This document shows, one piece after another, positions 8,932 to 18,876 of a stretch of 64,000 nucleotides of DNA. Origin of the DNA: an uncultured Corynebacterium sp. GTDB lineage: Bacteria; Actinomycetota; Actinomycetes; Mycobacteriales; Mycobacteriaceae. The notes beneath the pieces are model-generated. The model searched no databases. It had not been told where the DNA came from and saw only the letters and a list, made by a program, of their open reading frames with translations. Position 1 is the first letter of the stretch. Each line of letters starts with the position of its first letter. Location: NCBI GenBank assembly GCA_946220775.1, contig CAMIFC010000005.1, forward strand, positions 27,611-91,610, read 5' to 3'. The translations under genes and the position numbers were made by a program.

Positions 8932-9951
8932 TTAGTCGGCGATCGGGGTTGGGGTCTCGTCACTCGCCCCATCAGCACCCGCCCCGGCACCCTGCGGCAG
9001 CTTGGCTTCGCGTGCCGAGTCGGCGCGACGAGAGATGAAAGCGAAGATCGCACCAGAAATGTTGTGCCACACTGCGGCGATGGCGCCCGGGATGGCGGCT
9101 TCGGGGCTCCAGTACTTGCCACTCATCGCCGAAGACAGGCCGGCAGATTGCGTCGCAACCTCGATGGACGTGGTGCGGGCCACCGCCTGCGGGTAGCCGA
9201 ACACTCGTGCCGCGACGAAGCCCACCAGGTAACCAATGGCGTTGTGCAAGACCACCGCGATGAACGCCAGCAGGCCAACTTTGGCCAGAGTGTCCGAAGA
9301 GTTGGCGACCGACGGGAACACCACTCCACCGATCGCGATGATCGATAGCCACGGCAGGATTGGCAGCAGCATCGTCACGAAACGGTCGAAGATCACGCGG
9401 ATAACGAGGCCACCGATCACCGGCAGCAGCACCGTTTGAACCAGCGACCACGCCATGGACGCACCGTCAACAGGGGTTTCCTCACCGGCCAGCAACAGCA
9501 TGATGATCGGCGTGACGATGGGGGAGATCACTGTAGACACGGAGGTCATCGCGACCGACAGCGCTACATCGCCCTTGGCTAAATATGCGACCACGTTAGA
9601 TGTCGTCCCGCCGGGCACCGACCCGAGCATCAGCAAACCAATCGCCAGCATGGGATTAAGTCCCAGCAGCTTGGCGACCACCACCGCACCTAGCGGCATG
9701 ATGACGAACTGCGTGACTACGCCGACCAAGATCGGTAAGGGGCGGCGCATCACTTGCTTAAAGTCCGGCAGCGTCAACGTCAGTCCCATGCACAGCATGA
9801 TGATGGCGATCAGCGTCGAAACGTGTGGGGTTAGCGGGGTAAATGGTTCTGGAACGAAGAACGCGAGGACGGAACCAGCGAGGATAAAAGCTGGGAACGC
9901 GAACACGGCGATGCGTGCTGAGCGTTCTTCGGCGTTAATTTGCTTTGTCAT
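8932..9951 (-). CDS. Bile acid:sodium symporter (BASS) family transporter
   Basis: A 339-residue integral membrane protein with about nine to ten hydrophobic helices. Family signatures are LIAIIMLCMGLTLTLPDFKQVMRRP near residue 50, GSVPGGTTSNVVAYLAKGDVALSVAMTSVSTVISPIVTP in the crossover helix region (residues about 110-148), and TSIEVATQSAGLSSA in the second crossover. It is expected to move an organic anion with sodium; the true substrate cannot be told and may be a keto acid such as pantoate or pyruvate. The C-terminal tail is Ala/Gly/Asp-rich. It is single on the minus strand. Confidence 0.85.
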   Translation of the reverse strand: MTKQINAEERSARIAVFAFPAFILAGSVLAFFVPEPFTPLTPHVSTLIAIIMLCMGLTLTLPDFKQVMRRPLPILVGVVTQFVIMPLGAVVVAKLLGLNPMLAIGLLMLGSVPGGTTSNVVAYLAKGDVALSVAMTSVSTVISPIVTPIIMLLLAGEETPVDGASMAWSLVQTVLLPVIGGLVIRVIFDRFVTMLLPILPWLSIIAIGGVVFPSVANSSDTLAKVGLLAFIAVVLHNAIGYLVGFVAARVFGYPQAVARTTSIEVATQSAGLSSAMSGKYWSPEAAIPGAIAAVWHNISGAIFAFISRRADSAREAKLPQGAGAGADGASDETPTPIAD

Positions 9952-10152
9952 GTGTCCATACTATGGGACAGGGTGCCCACTAAGTGAAATTACGCCGAAT
10001 TTCGGGGGTACAAGTAGGGTGGATAAAACAAGAATTGTTGCGGGATGGCGCCCGCATGGCGCGCGGGGGTACCCCGTGCGGGGCCGCTGTCGCCTGGCGA
10101 ACACCTCAGGCGCAGCGTATGCCCACATTCCGTTTCGATAGAAAGGTGCAGG

Positions 10153-10803
10153 ATGACCTCCGGCAGCGATGACGTAACCACCTGGTTCACCAGTGATTTA
10201 CACCTTGGTCACCCGTTGGTGTCTGATATTCGAGGTTTCGGACACTCCGATGCCGACGTCGCGCGCCATGACGAGCACATCCTCACCAACCTCATGGATC
10301 ACCTCACCGATGGCGATACGCTGTGGATTCTTGGGGACATTTCCAGTGGCTGGCGTCCGCAGGAAGAAGCGGCGTTGCAACTTTTGGACGCCACCCTGCG
10401 CGGGCCCGACGCCCCTGAGCTATACATCCACTTGGTGAGTGGTAATCACGACTCAACGCACCCGATCTTCGCCGATGCTTACCTGAGGCAACGCCGGTTC
10501 TTAGAAATCTTTGACTCGGTGCAGTCGATGCAGATGCGACTCTGGGGCGATCATGAAGTCTGGATGAGCCATTTTCCGCGGCCTGGGCAAGACCACATTC
10601 CAGGCGGTTCCCGCCATGATGAGTTGCGATTGGTCGTGCCACTGTTGCTCCATGGGCACCTCCATTCGGAAAAACCGGTCACTGGACCAGGCCAAGTCGA
10701 CGTGGGGCAGGACCCATGGGGCTTTAAACCAGTGGCCGAGGAAGAAGTGATGGACGTGCTGTTTACTGAAACGGGTTGGCGTCCGGAAAAATTTGAAGAA
10801 TAG
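10153..10803 (+). CDS. Calcineurin-like metallophosphoesterase
   Basis: 216 residues with the metal-ligand motifs in order: FTSDLHLGHP (D-x-H), LWILGDISSGW (GD), LVSGNHDS (GNHD) and LLHGHLHSE (GHxH). This resembles small cytosolic phosphoesterases acting on nucleotides; the exact substrate is unknown. Start ATG 10153 has GAAAGG at 10141-10146. Two interspersed motif copies lie at 10351 and 10777, the latter coding for the last residues (GWRPEKFEE), and one in reverse orientation at 10386. Confidence 0.85.
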   Translation: MTSGSDDVTTWFTSDLHLGHPLVSDIRGFGHSDADVARHDEHILTNLMDHLTDGDTLWILGDISSGWRPQEEAALQLLDATLRGPDAPELYIHLVSGNHDSTHPIFADAYLRQRRFLEIFDSVQSMQMRLWGDHEVWMSHFPRPGQDHIPGGSRHDELRLVVPLLLHGHLHSEKPVTGPGQVDVGQDPWGFKPVAEEEVMDVLFTETGWRPEKFEE

Positions 10804-10875
10804 TACGTCGGGCGAGGTCGTCGGGTACAGTGAGTCCGAAATTACAGGACATCCGAGGACAACGATCGAGGCGAC

Positions 10876-11886
10876 GTGAAGTTAAAGTGGCTGCGCCGGG
10901 CAGTAACGGTACTGATGGCGGGGGTAATCGTCGGAACGTCGGCTGGTGTAGCACCGGGTGGGCAGCTCGCGGCTCCGAGCGCGCACGCGCAATTGCCAGC
11001 TCTGCCGAACCTGCCTGCGCCGCCCAAACTGCCGGACTTGCCTGCCCCGCCCAAGTTGCCGACACCACCCGCCCCGCCCGCGTTTCCGAAGGTGCCCGCG
11101 CCGAAGCCGCCTCAACTCCCGGAGATTCGAATGCCTGAAAAACCATCAATCCCTGGCGTGCCGGGGTCAAGCTCGTCGGACATGCCCGATTCTTCGGACA
11201 AACCGCGGGCGCCGAAGCCGACGAAGAAACCCGTCACGCCAGCGACCGCTGACGAGCTTGCGAGTTGGGGTGGACCGAAGAATTCCACGATCCGTGGCGT
11301 GCACGATCGCACGTCCATGGCTGTGGTGACCGCACGCGGCATCGCGAAGACCGGTAACGCTGACGTAGCGCACCCGGCGCTATCCATCGTGAAGCTGTAC
11401 TTGGCGGAATACGTCCTGGCCAGTGGTGATAAGTCCGGTGAAGACCGGTACGACGCGCAGCGCATGATCCGCCAATCCGATGACGACGCCGCCCAGAAGC
11501 TGTACGACAAATATCCGCACGCCATCACCCGAATCGCCCAACGATACGGCCTGAGCAGCACGCAGGTAGGGAAGACCTGGGGGACCTCCTTGACCAGCGC
11601 CACCGACGTGGCGGTTTTCCTGAACAAGCTGCGCAACAGCGATCCGGACTCGGTGATCCTGCACTGGATGGCCACCTCGGCGCCGGTCGCGGCGGACGGC
11701 ACGCAGCAGACGTGGGGTACATCCCACCTCGCCGATGCGCAGGGAACGAAGTGGGGTTGGTCGGATCGTGGGCCGGAGACGGTGGCGTCCGCGACCTACG
11801 GGAATGGCTACACGGCGGCGGCGTTCACGTGGGGCAGCCCGGAGGAACAAACCGGTGATGTGCAGGGGTCGCACGCTGGGCGTTAG
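10876..11886 (+). CDS. Secreted proline-rich serine-hydrolase-like protein
   Basis: 336 residues starting at GTG 10876 behind GAGGCG. There is a signal peptide (basic MKLKWLRR, hydrophobic core, Ala-rich cleavage area ending AHA about residue 38). Next is a Pro-rich linker with repeated LPxLPAPPK units (residues 39-120), then a folded domain. In that domain S170-I-V-K173 matches the SxxK of penicillin-binding/beta-lactamase folds, and S201-D-D203 sits where an SDN-type motif is expected; a KTG-type motif is not clear (possibly KWG near GTKWGWSDRG). It is probably cell-wall-associated. A lipoprotein Cys is absent. Catalytic function is inferred only. Confidence 0.6.
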   Translation: MKLKWLRRAVTVLMAGVIVGTSAGVAPGGQLAAPSAHAQLPALPNLPAPPKLPDLPAPPKLPTPPAPPAFPKVPAPKPPQLPEIRMPEKPSIPGVPGSSSSDMPDSSDKPRAPKPTKKPVTPATADELASWGGPKNSTIRGVHDRTSMAVVTARGIAKTGNADVAHPALSIVKLYLAEYVLASGDKSGEDRYDAQRMIRQSDDDAAQKLYDKYPHAITRIAQRYGLSSTQVGKTWGTSLTSATDVAVFLNKLRNSDPDSVILHWMATSAPVAADGTQQTWGTSHLADAQGTKWGWSDRGPETVASATYGNGYTAAAFTWGSPEEQTGDVQGSHAGR

Positions 11887-12015
11887 CGCGGAATAGCCGC
11901 GCGAGAATGATGAAGCGTTCCAGCGTGTCCGCCGTAGCGCTTAAGATGATTGGGTAATAATGTGCCCTTCACAACCGTGGGTACAGTACTCGATGCTTTC
12001 AAGGAGGCTCGGACG

Positions 12016-13131
12016 ATGACGCAGCGTCGCGACGATGAAGAAAAAACAAGGCAGTTTTCGGACGATTCTTCCGAGGACGCCACCCGCGTCATCAACCTCA
12101 ACCAGATCGGACCGGATCCTGGCGGGGCGTCTAAAAGGGAAGAGCGAAACACCCCGAACGAGGCTGCAGATCCACCGACGGAGGAATTCAGCACGCGCTA
12201 CTGGCCCGAGGGATTCCTGCAGGGGTTCCCAGAAGAACCTCAACAGGGCTACCAGGGGGACTCGCAGCAGGGTTATCCGGGAGATCCGCAACAGGGTTAC
12301 CAGCAGGGCGGCTCGCCACAATATGGCGAGCCAGGTGCAGCTCAGTATCAGCAGGCACCGCAGTACCAGCAAGGTGCGCAACCGCCACACCAGCAGGGGA
12401 ATTACCCGCAGGGCGGGCAACCTCCGCATCAGCCTCCGCAGGACCCCTATCAGCAGGATCCCTACCAACAGGGGCGCTACCAGCAGGGCCATTACCAGCA
12501 GCAACAACCTTATCCGCCGCAGGAACATCAGCCGCGTCCGCAGCGCCGACCAGAGCCAGAGCAATATGGTGATCCGCAGTTTGGCGGGTCACGAGGGCAA
12601 CGTGGGCGCCGTGGTGATTCGGGCCGTCGGGGTTCGTCCCGTCGCATAAGGATCCCGGTTTTCCGCATTCTGGGAATCGTGGTGCTGCTCGCTGCGCTCA
12701 TTGGTGGCTTCATGTGGTGGAACAACCGGGATAGCTCACCCGAAGATAAGAAACCGACCACCACGGCACCAACGACGGTTCAGCCAACCCCTGAACAGGA
12801 CACTGATCCGGCCGAGCCAGCAGAATCCGGAAATTCGCCAGGCCAGCAGTTGGATGACTTCCTCAACCGGTTTGAACGAGGAGAGGATCCAGCACCACCG
12901 CCGGCCCCAGAAAATAGCAACCCCGGCCCATCCGCTCCCGCCCCAGGCGGGCCAGGTGACCCAGGTCAGGGTGGACAGCCAGGACCGGGTCCCGCCCCAG
13001 CTCCAGGTGGCCCAGGCCAACCGGCGCCAAGCCCGAACGGCGGGGCGCCCGGTGGTGGCATTCAGCTGCCAGATGCCGGTCAGCTGCAGCAAGATATCCA
13101 AGGTCAACTGGAAGGGCTTCTTAACCAATAA
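12016..13131 (+). CDS. Membrane protein with QGY-rich cytoplasmic and proline-rich outer regions
   Basis: 371 residues with a strong ribosome site (AAGGAGG 12001-12007) before ATG 12016. It begins with an acidic segment (EEKTRQFSDDSSEDATRVINL), then a long Gln/Gly/Tyr/Pro low-complexity tract with repeated QQGY units (residues about 70-190), a basic patch (RGQRGRRGDSGRRGSSRR) and one membrane helix (FRILGIVVLLAALIGGFMWW). After the helix is a Thr/Pro and then Pro/Gly/Ala-rich outer region ending LQQDIQGQLEGLLNQ. Low-complexity cytoplasmic tails like this occur in actinobacterial membrane proteins with FHA partners or kinase substrates; function is unknown. Its TAA overlaps the next ATG by one base. 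Confidence 0.7.
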   Translation: MTQRRDDEEKTRQFSDDSSEDATRVINLNQIGPDPGGASKREERNTPNEAADPPTEEFSTRYWPEGFLQGFPEEPQQGYQGDSQQGYPGDPQQGYQQGGSPQYGEPGAAQYQQAPQYQQGAQPPHQQGNYPQGGQPPHQPPQDPYQQDPYQQGRYQQGHYQQQQPYPPQEHQPRPQRRPEPEQYGDPQFGGSRGQRGRRGDSGRRGSSRRIRIPVFRILGIVVLLAALIGGFMWWNNRDSSPEDKKPTTTAPTTVQPTPEQDTDPAEPAESGNSPGQQLDDFLNRFERGEDPAPPPAPENSNPGPSAPAPGGPGDPGQGGQPGPGPAPAPGGPGQPAPSPNGGAPGGGIQLPDAGQLQQDIQGQLEGLLNQ

Positions 13132-14820
13132 TGGAACTCCAGCATCCACAACGAACGGTGTCCCAGGCGATCGCTGATGAGCTGCGGGTGATGCGCTCCC
13201 ACGTGTTCGGCGTAGTCGGTAATGGCAACATTCACCTGGTCAGCGCCCTCCCCGCGACGATTCACCGGTACACTTCCGCACGCCACGAAGGTGGCGCGGT
13301 TGCCGCTGCGGATGCCTATTTCCGTGCATCCGGCAAGGTCGCCATCGCTACCTCGACGTACGGACCGGGTTTCACCAACACGCTCACGGCCCTGGCAGAG
13401 CTGCAGGCCGCCCGCATCCCGATGGTGCTCGTGCTTGGTGATATCCCCACCTCTGGGCCACGCAATATTGATGTGGACCAGCAAGGGTTGCTGCGCGCCC
13501 TGAACGTGCACTTCGAGGTTATCGACGCGCCGACCGCGACGGCCCAAACCCGCTGGGCAGTGCAGCAAGCACACCGCCGGTCGGCACCCGTGGTGCTGTT
13601 CATTCCCTACGACCTTGTGGACGCGCCTCTGCCGGAGCAGCGCCGCCTCCGCATCGCCGAGGAGTCCGAAATCGGTTCGTCGTCGCAGGTCGCCACCGAT
13701 GCCCGGTTCATCGCGGAACAACTGAAGACCGCGAAAAATCCACTGATTTTGGTTGGGCGTGGCGTCCTCGAATCGGAAATGCAGGACGTCGTGCGACGCA
13801 TCGGCGACCAAACCGGCGCCCTGTTCATGTTCACGGGCATGGCGGCCAACGCGTTCTCAACGTCCTGGTCACTGGGCATCGCGGGCGGTTTTACGCACCG
13901 AGGAATGCTCGCGACGGTCGCGGAAGCCGACTTCGTGCTGGCGTTGGGCTGCGGCCTGAATCAATTCCAGGTGCGCAAGGGATCGTTGTTTTCTTCGGAC
14001 GCCACCCTCGTCCACGTCGCCATCGACCCACGCGAGCCGATGATCCCGGTGGACCGGACTCTCGTTCACGATCTGCGTGATCTGGCTCCCGCCGTTGAGG
14101 ATGAAATTGCGGGCACTGTGGTGGAAAACTCCTGGCGGGAACGCCTGGGGGAGATTCCAGAACGGGAAACCGAGGAACTGGACCCTGGTTGTTTCGCGGA
14201 AGTCGCCGACGACGGGAAACTGGATCCGCGGTTCGTGCTGCGCCAGCTCAACGAGCTGCTGCCACAGGAGCGCACCGTCGTCACCGATGGTGGGCATTTC
14301 CTGGGCTGGGTGCCGAAGTACATTGACGTGCTGGACCCGCGGGGGCTGGTGATGGTGGGTACGGCCATCATGACTATTGGCCTTGGCGTCCCGTCGGCGG
14401 CGGGTGCGACGATCGCGCGGATGGATCGCTGCACCACGCTATTCACCGGCGATGGTGGTGCTCTGATGGGAATCGCGGATTTCGAAACCTTCTTCCGCGC
14501 AGCCCGAGCCCGGTCGGAGTTTGGTCCAGAATTCGCCGGGCCAGCCACGGTGATGATCGTGCTGAATGACGCGGCCTATGGTGCGGAGATCCACCAGTAC
14601 GTCAAGCAGGGGTTGGACGAGGAAGCGATGCTGCTGGAGGACGTGGACTTCTCCACGATGGGGCAACCATGGGGAATCCCTGGGTTGAATGTGACCTCCC
14701 CGGAGCAGCTACGTGCCGGGGGGAGAAGTCGAGGAGTTCCTCGCCGCACATGCCGGGAAAATGTGCGTGCTGGACGTGAAGATCAGCCGACTGCCCGTGG
14801 CGGACTTCCTGAAGGAGTAG
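13131..14820 (+). pseudogene. Thiamine-pyrophosphate enzyme (acetolactate-synthase-like), C-terminal frameshift
   Basis: TPP-dependent enzyme of the acetolactate synthase/oxalyl-CoA decarboxylase superfamily. The N-terminal PYR-type domain has SARHEGGAVAAADAYFRASGK (catalytic Glu) and STYGPGFTNTLTALAE. A central domain follows, then the PP domain with FTGDGGALMGIADFETFF and VLNDAAYGAE (GDG...N motif). Substrate unknown. After VTSPEQLRAGG the frame goes wrong; dropping one G from the run of six at 14718-14723 gives GGEVEEFLAAHAGKMCVLDVKISRL and a stop at 14818-14820. That stop is 2 bp from the end of the convergent helicase, a natural boundary; the uncorrected frame would run on to 14969 through the helicase. 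ATG 13131 overlaps the upstream stop. Confidence 0.8.
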
Positions 14821-14822
14821 CG

Positions 14823-17481
14823 CTACAGGCGCGGGGTTTCGCCGCGGGTTTCCTTCACTCGGGCGCGTTCGGCCTCGAGTACTTCCTTGATCAGTTCTTG
14901 GCTGGTGACATCCATCGCTTCGGGGTTGGTGTGCGCGGTGACGGAATCGCGGGCATAGGAATTGAATAGTTCCCGCTTGCTGGCCAACAGGTGGTGGAGG
15001 CGCTCCTCCACGGAATCCGGGGTGAGCAGTCGGTGGACCTCCACCGCATTAATTTGCCCCATGCGGTGAGCACGCGCCACGGCCTGAGCTTCGACGGCCG
15101 GGTTCAGCTGTGGCTCGAACAACACCACGTGGTTCGCTGCCTGAATGTTCAGACCTTCGCTGGCGGCGTTGATCTGTGCGATCAGCACCGCGCCGGGCGG
15201 GGCAGCAGTGAAGTCATCGACCGCCTGCTGGCGATCCGCGTGGCTCACCCCACCGGCGATCGGGCCGAATGCCCGGTCGCCCAGGACCTCCGCCAGGTCA
15301 TCGAGCACGCTGCGGAAGTACGTGAACACGATGGTTTTGTTGTGGTCCAGACCGTCGGTCAGCAGTTCCTGGAAGCGGTTCATCTTCTCGGAATGGCGCC
15401 CGGAGAATGCTTGGCGCATGTTCATGAAGTGCGCATCAAGGACGGCTTCGTCGTAGCGTTCCCGATCGTCGGCGGTGGGCTCGATCCACTCTTCGGATTC
15501 CAGGAGTGGCGGGAGTTCGGAAAGCACATCAGCCTGGTTGCGCCGTAGGTAAAGGCGGGCAATCGCAGCGCGGAAGCCCTTGGCGGTGCGCCGGGCGGCT
15601 TCTAGTTTTTCCTTCATCGCCCCATCGAGGTAGCCGAGCAGCGCTTCCATCTCTGCCACCTTGTTTTCCAGCGGTGTGCCAGTGAGATAAATGACGATCG
15701 GGCTACGGTCGGTGAGGCGCTGGACACCCTGGGCCTGCAGCGCTTCCGGGTTCTTCGCCCGGTGAGCCTCGTCGACGACCAACGCTGAAATATCAGTGTC
15801 GCCGGCCATCACTGTTGACGTCCCGCGTACTTCCGGGAACCCGACGATCGCCACGCCGCCCTCGTTGCGGAACTCCTCGTAGATCGCGGCTTTGTGCGGG
15901 CCAAAAACCACGTGAGCTGTGAGGTCCGTGAACTTTTCGATCTCGCGCTGCCAGTTGATCCGCAGGCTCGGCGGGCACACGACCACGAAGTGCTTTTTGC
16001 CCCGGGCCGCCAAGTGAGCGAACACGGCGAGGGCCTGCATGGTTTTGCCCAACCCCATTTCGTCGCCGATGAGGACTTTGCGTTGCGCGAGTGCAAATTT
16101 CGCACCGAATGCCTGGTAGCCGCGCAGATTCGCGTGCAGCGTGCCGCCGAGGGTGATGTCCTCGATGGAACGGGCGATGTCTTCTGGCACGGTGGTGCCG
16201 GAGCTCGTGTCGGCGAAGGCGTGGAACTCTGCTGCCCGGATAGCGTAGAGGTGCCATGCGTCCTCGTCGCTGAGGTTGGGGCGCAGGTCGGCTTCCGACG
16301 GAATGGCCGCGTGTTCCTCGTCGGTCAGCAGCACCGGTTCGTTATCCGGGACGGTGACGGCGACCAGGTGCTCGTCCGGTCGGACGGGGTCGGTGCTGTC
16401 GGCTGCCTGCCCCGGCTGCAGTAGATCCCGAGGTGTCAGCAGCTTCTGGGGCATCGGTTGTTCCCCGGGTAGCAGGCCGATCTCGATGAGCGGCCGGGTC
16501 GGCATGTTCCGCATCCGGTCGCGCAGCGTCAGCAGGTTCGCTAGCTCGCGCACGTAGTCGGTTGAGGGCTCTTTGTCCTGGTAGTTAATCACCGGGACCT
16601 GGGAATTCTCGACGTCCGCGCTGTAGCTCCGCGCCGCTGCGATGGCCTGGCGCGCGGTCACTTCACCGACGCCACTGTACCTGGTGAGCTGATGAATCTT
16701 GCTAGCCGCAATCTGAGGGATCGTTAAATGACGCAGCGCGCTGAGGCGAAGCCGCGTTTCCGTGATCTGATCCAGAACCTGAATATCCGTTGAGTTGAGT
16801 TCCGCTTGCGCTTGCTTTCGGCGCAGGTTTTCGGCCTCTTTTTCGACTTTCTGTTCGAGCGTTTTCTGTGCGGTCGTCGCCGCCGCTATTTTTCGGACGC
16901 CAGCCCGGTGACGCACCAAAAGGGCGTCATCGATCCATCTGACCTGGTGATTTGTCAGCCGCTGCAACTCTGCTTCGATGGCGGGCTTGTTCTGCTCGAG
17001 ATTGAGGTTGCCGAAATGACCGCGGCCATTTGAACCGAGAGTGGCGTCCACCCCGGAAAGGATCGTGTGGATGGTGGCTGGTTCGATGCTGGTGAGCGTG
17101 CTCCATAGTTCAATTTCAGCCGTGGGCTTGGCGCGGAACCAGCGGCGAAGGCCACGGTGTTTTTGGCAGTTCCTGGAGCTCAATGCGATATTTCGCCAGT
17201 TTGGGCAGCGTCGGTAGCTCGCTGAGCATGCGCATTGAGTGATTCATCTCCGCCCAGGGCAGTTGCGATAGCGTCGAACCTGACAGCGTGGTCAGGAACG
17301 CGGCGGTGTCCTGGTTCGGCCCGAAGTTGAAGATTCGGATTTTTTCTTCGGACGCCAGGGTCGGAGCGGTACCTCCAGCGCGGAGGGATTCTTGGCGGTC
17401 ACGAGTGGCGTCGTAATGAAAACGCACGTCACGGAGTGTATCGATGAGCTGAGGAGTGATGTTTTGACCGTCGATTTGCAC
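14823..17481 (-). pseudogene. SNF2-family DEAH helicase, frameshifted near the N-terminus
   Basis: DNA-dependent ATPase of the SNF2 type. Motif I is IGDEMGLGKTMQALAVFAHL, motif II VVDEAHRAKN, motif III YLTGTPLENK. The helicase C domain has INAASEGLNIQAANHVVLFEPQLNPAVEAQAVARAHRMGQ (motifs V-VI). The N-terminal segment starts at GTG 17481 (MQIDGQNITPQLIDTL) and runs in a different frame to about 17163; the rest is in the frame ending at 14823. Removing one A (T5 run on the plus strand, 17160-17164) joins ELPK to HRGLRRWFRAKP and gives about 885 residues. Interspersed motif copies lie at 16895 and 17350. Remodelling or repair role is inferred. Confidence 0.8.
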
Positions 17482-18131
17482 TGAATCAGCGTATCAGGGG
17501 AGCCGGACACGCTAATCCATACGCAATGAGTACCGGGTTGCCAGAGCCGTCGCAGGGTTTCTTAAGGCTGGGTGTTTAGATTTATAGTCATCGGTCGAAA
17601 GGAACGGGCGCTTCGGCGTAAGTTTTCGACCACAACGGTGTAGTTGCAATCAACGAAAGGTTCACAGTTACGAACGGTCTATCTCCTCTTGAAACGTCGC
17701 ACTAGTCCCCTCGGTTAGCGTGTCTAGCTGGGGGGATTGGTGTTTTTGCAGGTCAAGTGGGAAAACTAGGGGTTCGGAATGTGTCGAAAAGTGTGCTCAA
17801 ATGAATCCAAAATGAGGGCAAAAATCACCAGAGAATCTAGGGGTGCGACGGGGTGACTGCGCGCGCTCGAGAGTGGGGGGCGTGTGTTCCGTGAAGCTGG
17901 AGAGCCTGGCCGGTAGGCTCTGGACTTCTATTCTTGAGTCTCTGCGTGGCGGTGATTCTTTTGGTGTGGATCGGATTCTTGGTTTGCTTATTAGTTGAAT
18001 GGCATGTTACATAAATGGTGTCGGGAAGGGGAAGTGGTTCCTTGGTGACAAGGCCTGCAGAAATCAAACAAATTGTCGAATTAATTGGTTTGCATCAGGT
18101 GTTGTCCGGGCAATGGTTTAGATTTATTGGC
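17482..18131. other. Intergenic region, AT-richer, no supported gene
   Basis: 650 bp between the helicase and the HTH gene. Base composition drops visibly compared with neighbours. A 38-codon frame at 17882-17998 (GTG start) is present but has no clear ribosome site or recognisable motif. An in-frame upstream extension of the HTH gene to 18015 exists. I see no clear repeat or RNA structure. Confidence 0.5.
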
Positions 18132-18527
18132 ATGTCGAATCCAAAAGACGCGGTGAAAAACAATCCGCACACAAAGAAACAAGTCAACTGGCTCTGGAAC
18201 CGGATCGGTCAGCAAAGCCAACGCCAATTCGCGCTCAGCGTTGAGTTGAACCCACGCACACTCGCGAACTGGGTGCGCCGTGGTTCGGTGCCTGCCGATG
18301 GCGTGCTGGCGATCGTCGAAACGCTCGGCATGGACCCCATCCAGGCGTTGCAGGAAACCGGGTACCTCAAAAAGGGGTATGGGCGAGTTCAAACTCCTCC
18401 GATTGAGTCTTTCACCAACGAAGAGATCGTCGAGGAGCTTGAGCAGCGGCTCGACCCTTCTGTCATGACTGCGGTCCGCTCCCTCGTGTTGTCCGGTGAG
18501 CGCGACCGGACGCCTGACACTCCTTAA
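18132..18527 (+). CDS. Small helix-turn-helix-like regulatory protein
   Basis: 131 residues from ATG 18132 (MSNPKDAVKNN). The middle (QRQFALSVELNPRTLANWVRRGSVPADGVLAIVETLGMD, residues about 31-69) reads like an XRE/phage-repressor helix-turn-helix: a QxxFA helix, a turn, then a recognition-like helix. It is followed by PIQALQETGYL. The C-terminal third is acidic (NEEIVEELEQRLDPS). Upstream in-frame starts to 18015 exist, but the residues there look unrelated. It begins the small accessory pocket and has its own terminator. Targets unknown; a prophage or plasmid origin is possible. Confidence 0.55.
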   Translation: MSNPKDAVKNNPHTKKQVNWLWNRIGQQSQRQFALSVELNPRTLANWVRRGSVPADGVLAIVETLGMDPIQALQETGYLKKGYGRVQTPPIESFTNEEIVEELEQRLDPSVMTAVRSLVLSGERDRTPDTP

Positions 18528-18534
18528 TTTAAAT

Positions 18535-18569
18535 CCCCGAACCAGATTCCGTATTTGGTTCGGGGTTTT
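18535..18569 (+). terminator. Intrinsic terminator after the HTH gene
   Basis: CCCCGAACCAGA (18535-18546) pairs with TTTGGTTCGGGG (18554-18565), one mismatch, followed by TTTT. It lies 8 bp past the stop. Confidence 0.85.
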
Positions 18570-18876
18570 CTTGTATTGAGGGTGGTTAGCGTCAGAACCG
18601 TGTCTCTAGCTAGCTAAGGGAAAGTAAAAACAAAACGCTTAGCAATAATGGTTCTTAATTCTAATTTGCTTTGTGCCGTGGCGCTGGTGTTTCCCTTGGT
18701 GAGTCGCGGGGCGTGTGGGCGTTGGTTGGTGAATACATGTCGGTGACGTCAAATGAAGAGCGCGGGTTTATGGACGTGCTGATGCCCCAGTCGGCGAGGG
18801 TGACGTGGGAGGATTATATTGCCGAGGGGGCGGTGTAGTGTTCCCGGATTGCCTTTAACTGGGTAGGGTTGGGGAT
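18570..18876. other. Intergenic stretch with a possible gene remnant
   Basis: A 33-codon frame at 18737-18838 (MSVTSNEERGFMDVLMPQSA...EDYIAEGAV) has composition like a real protein end, but no start signal and no recognisable upstream part. It could be the tail of a lost gene. Nothing else is evident. Confidence 0.3.

Noticed and set aside
17882..17998. 38-codon ORF in the accessory pocket
   Set aside because: Only a GTG start, no ribosome site, no known motif.
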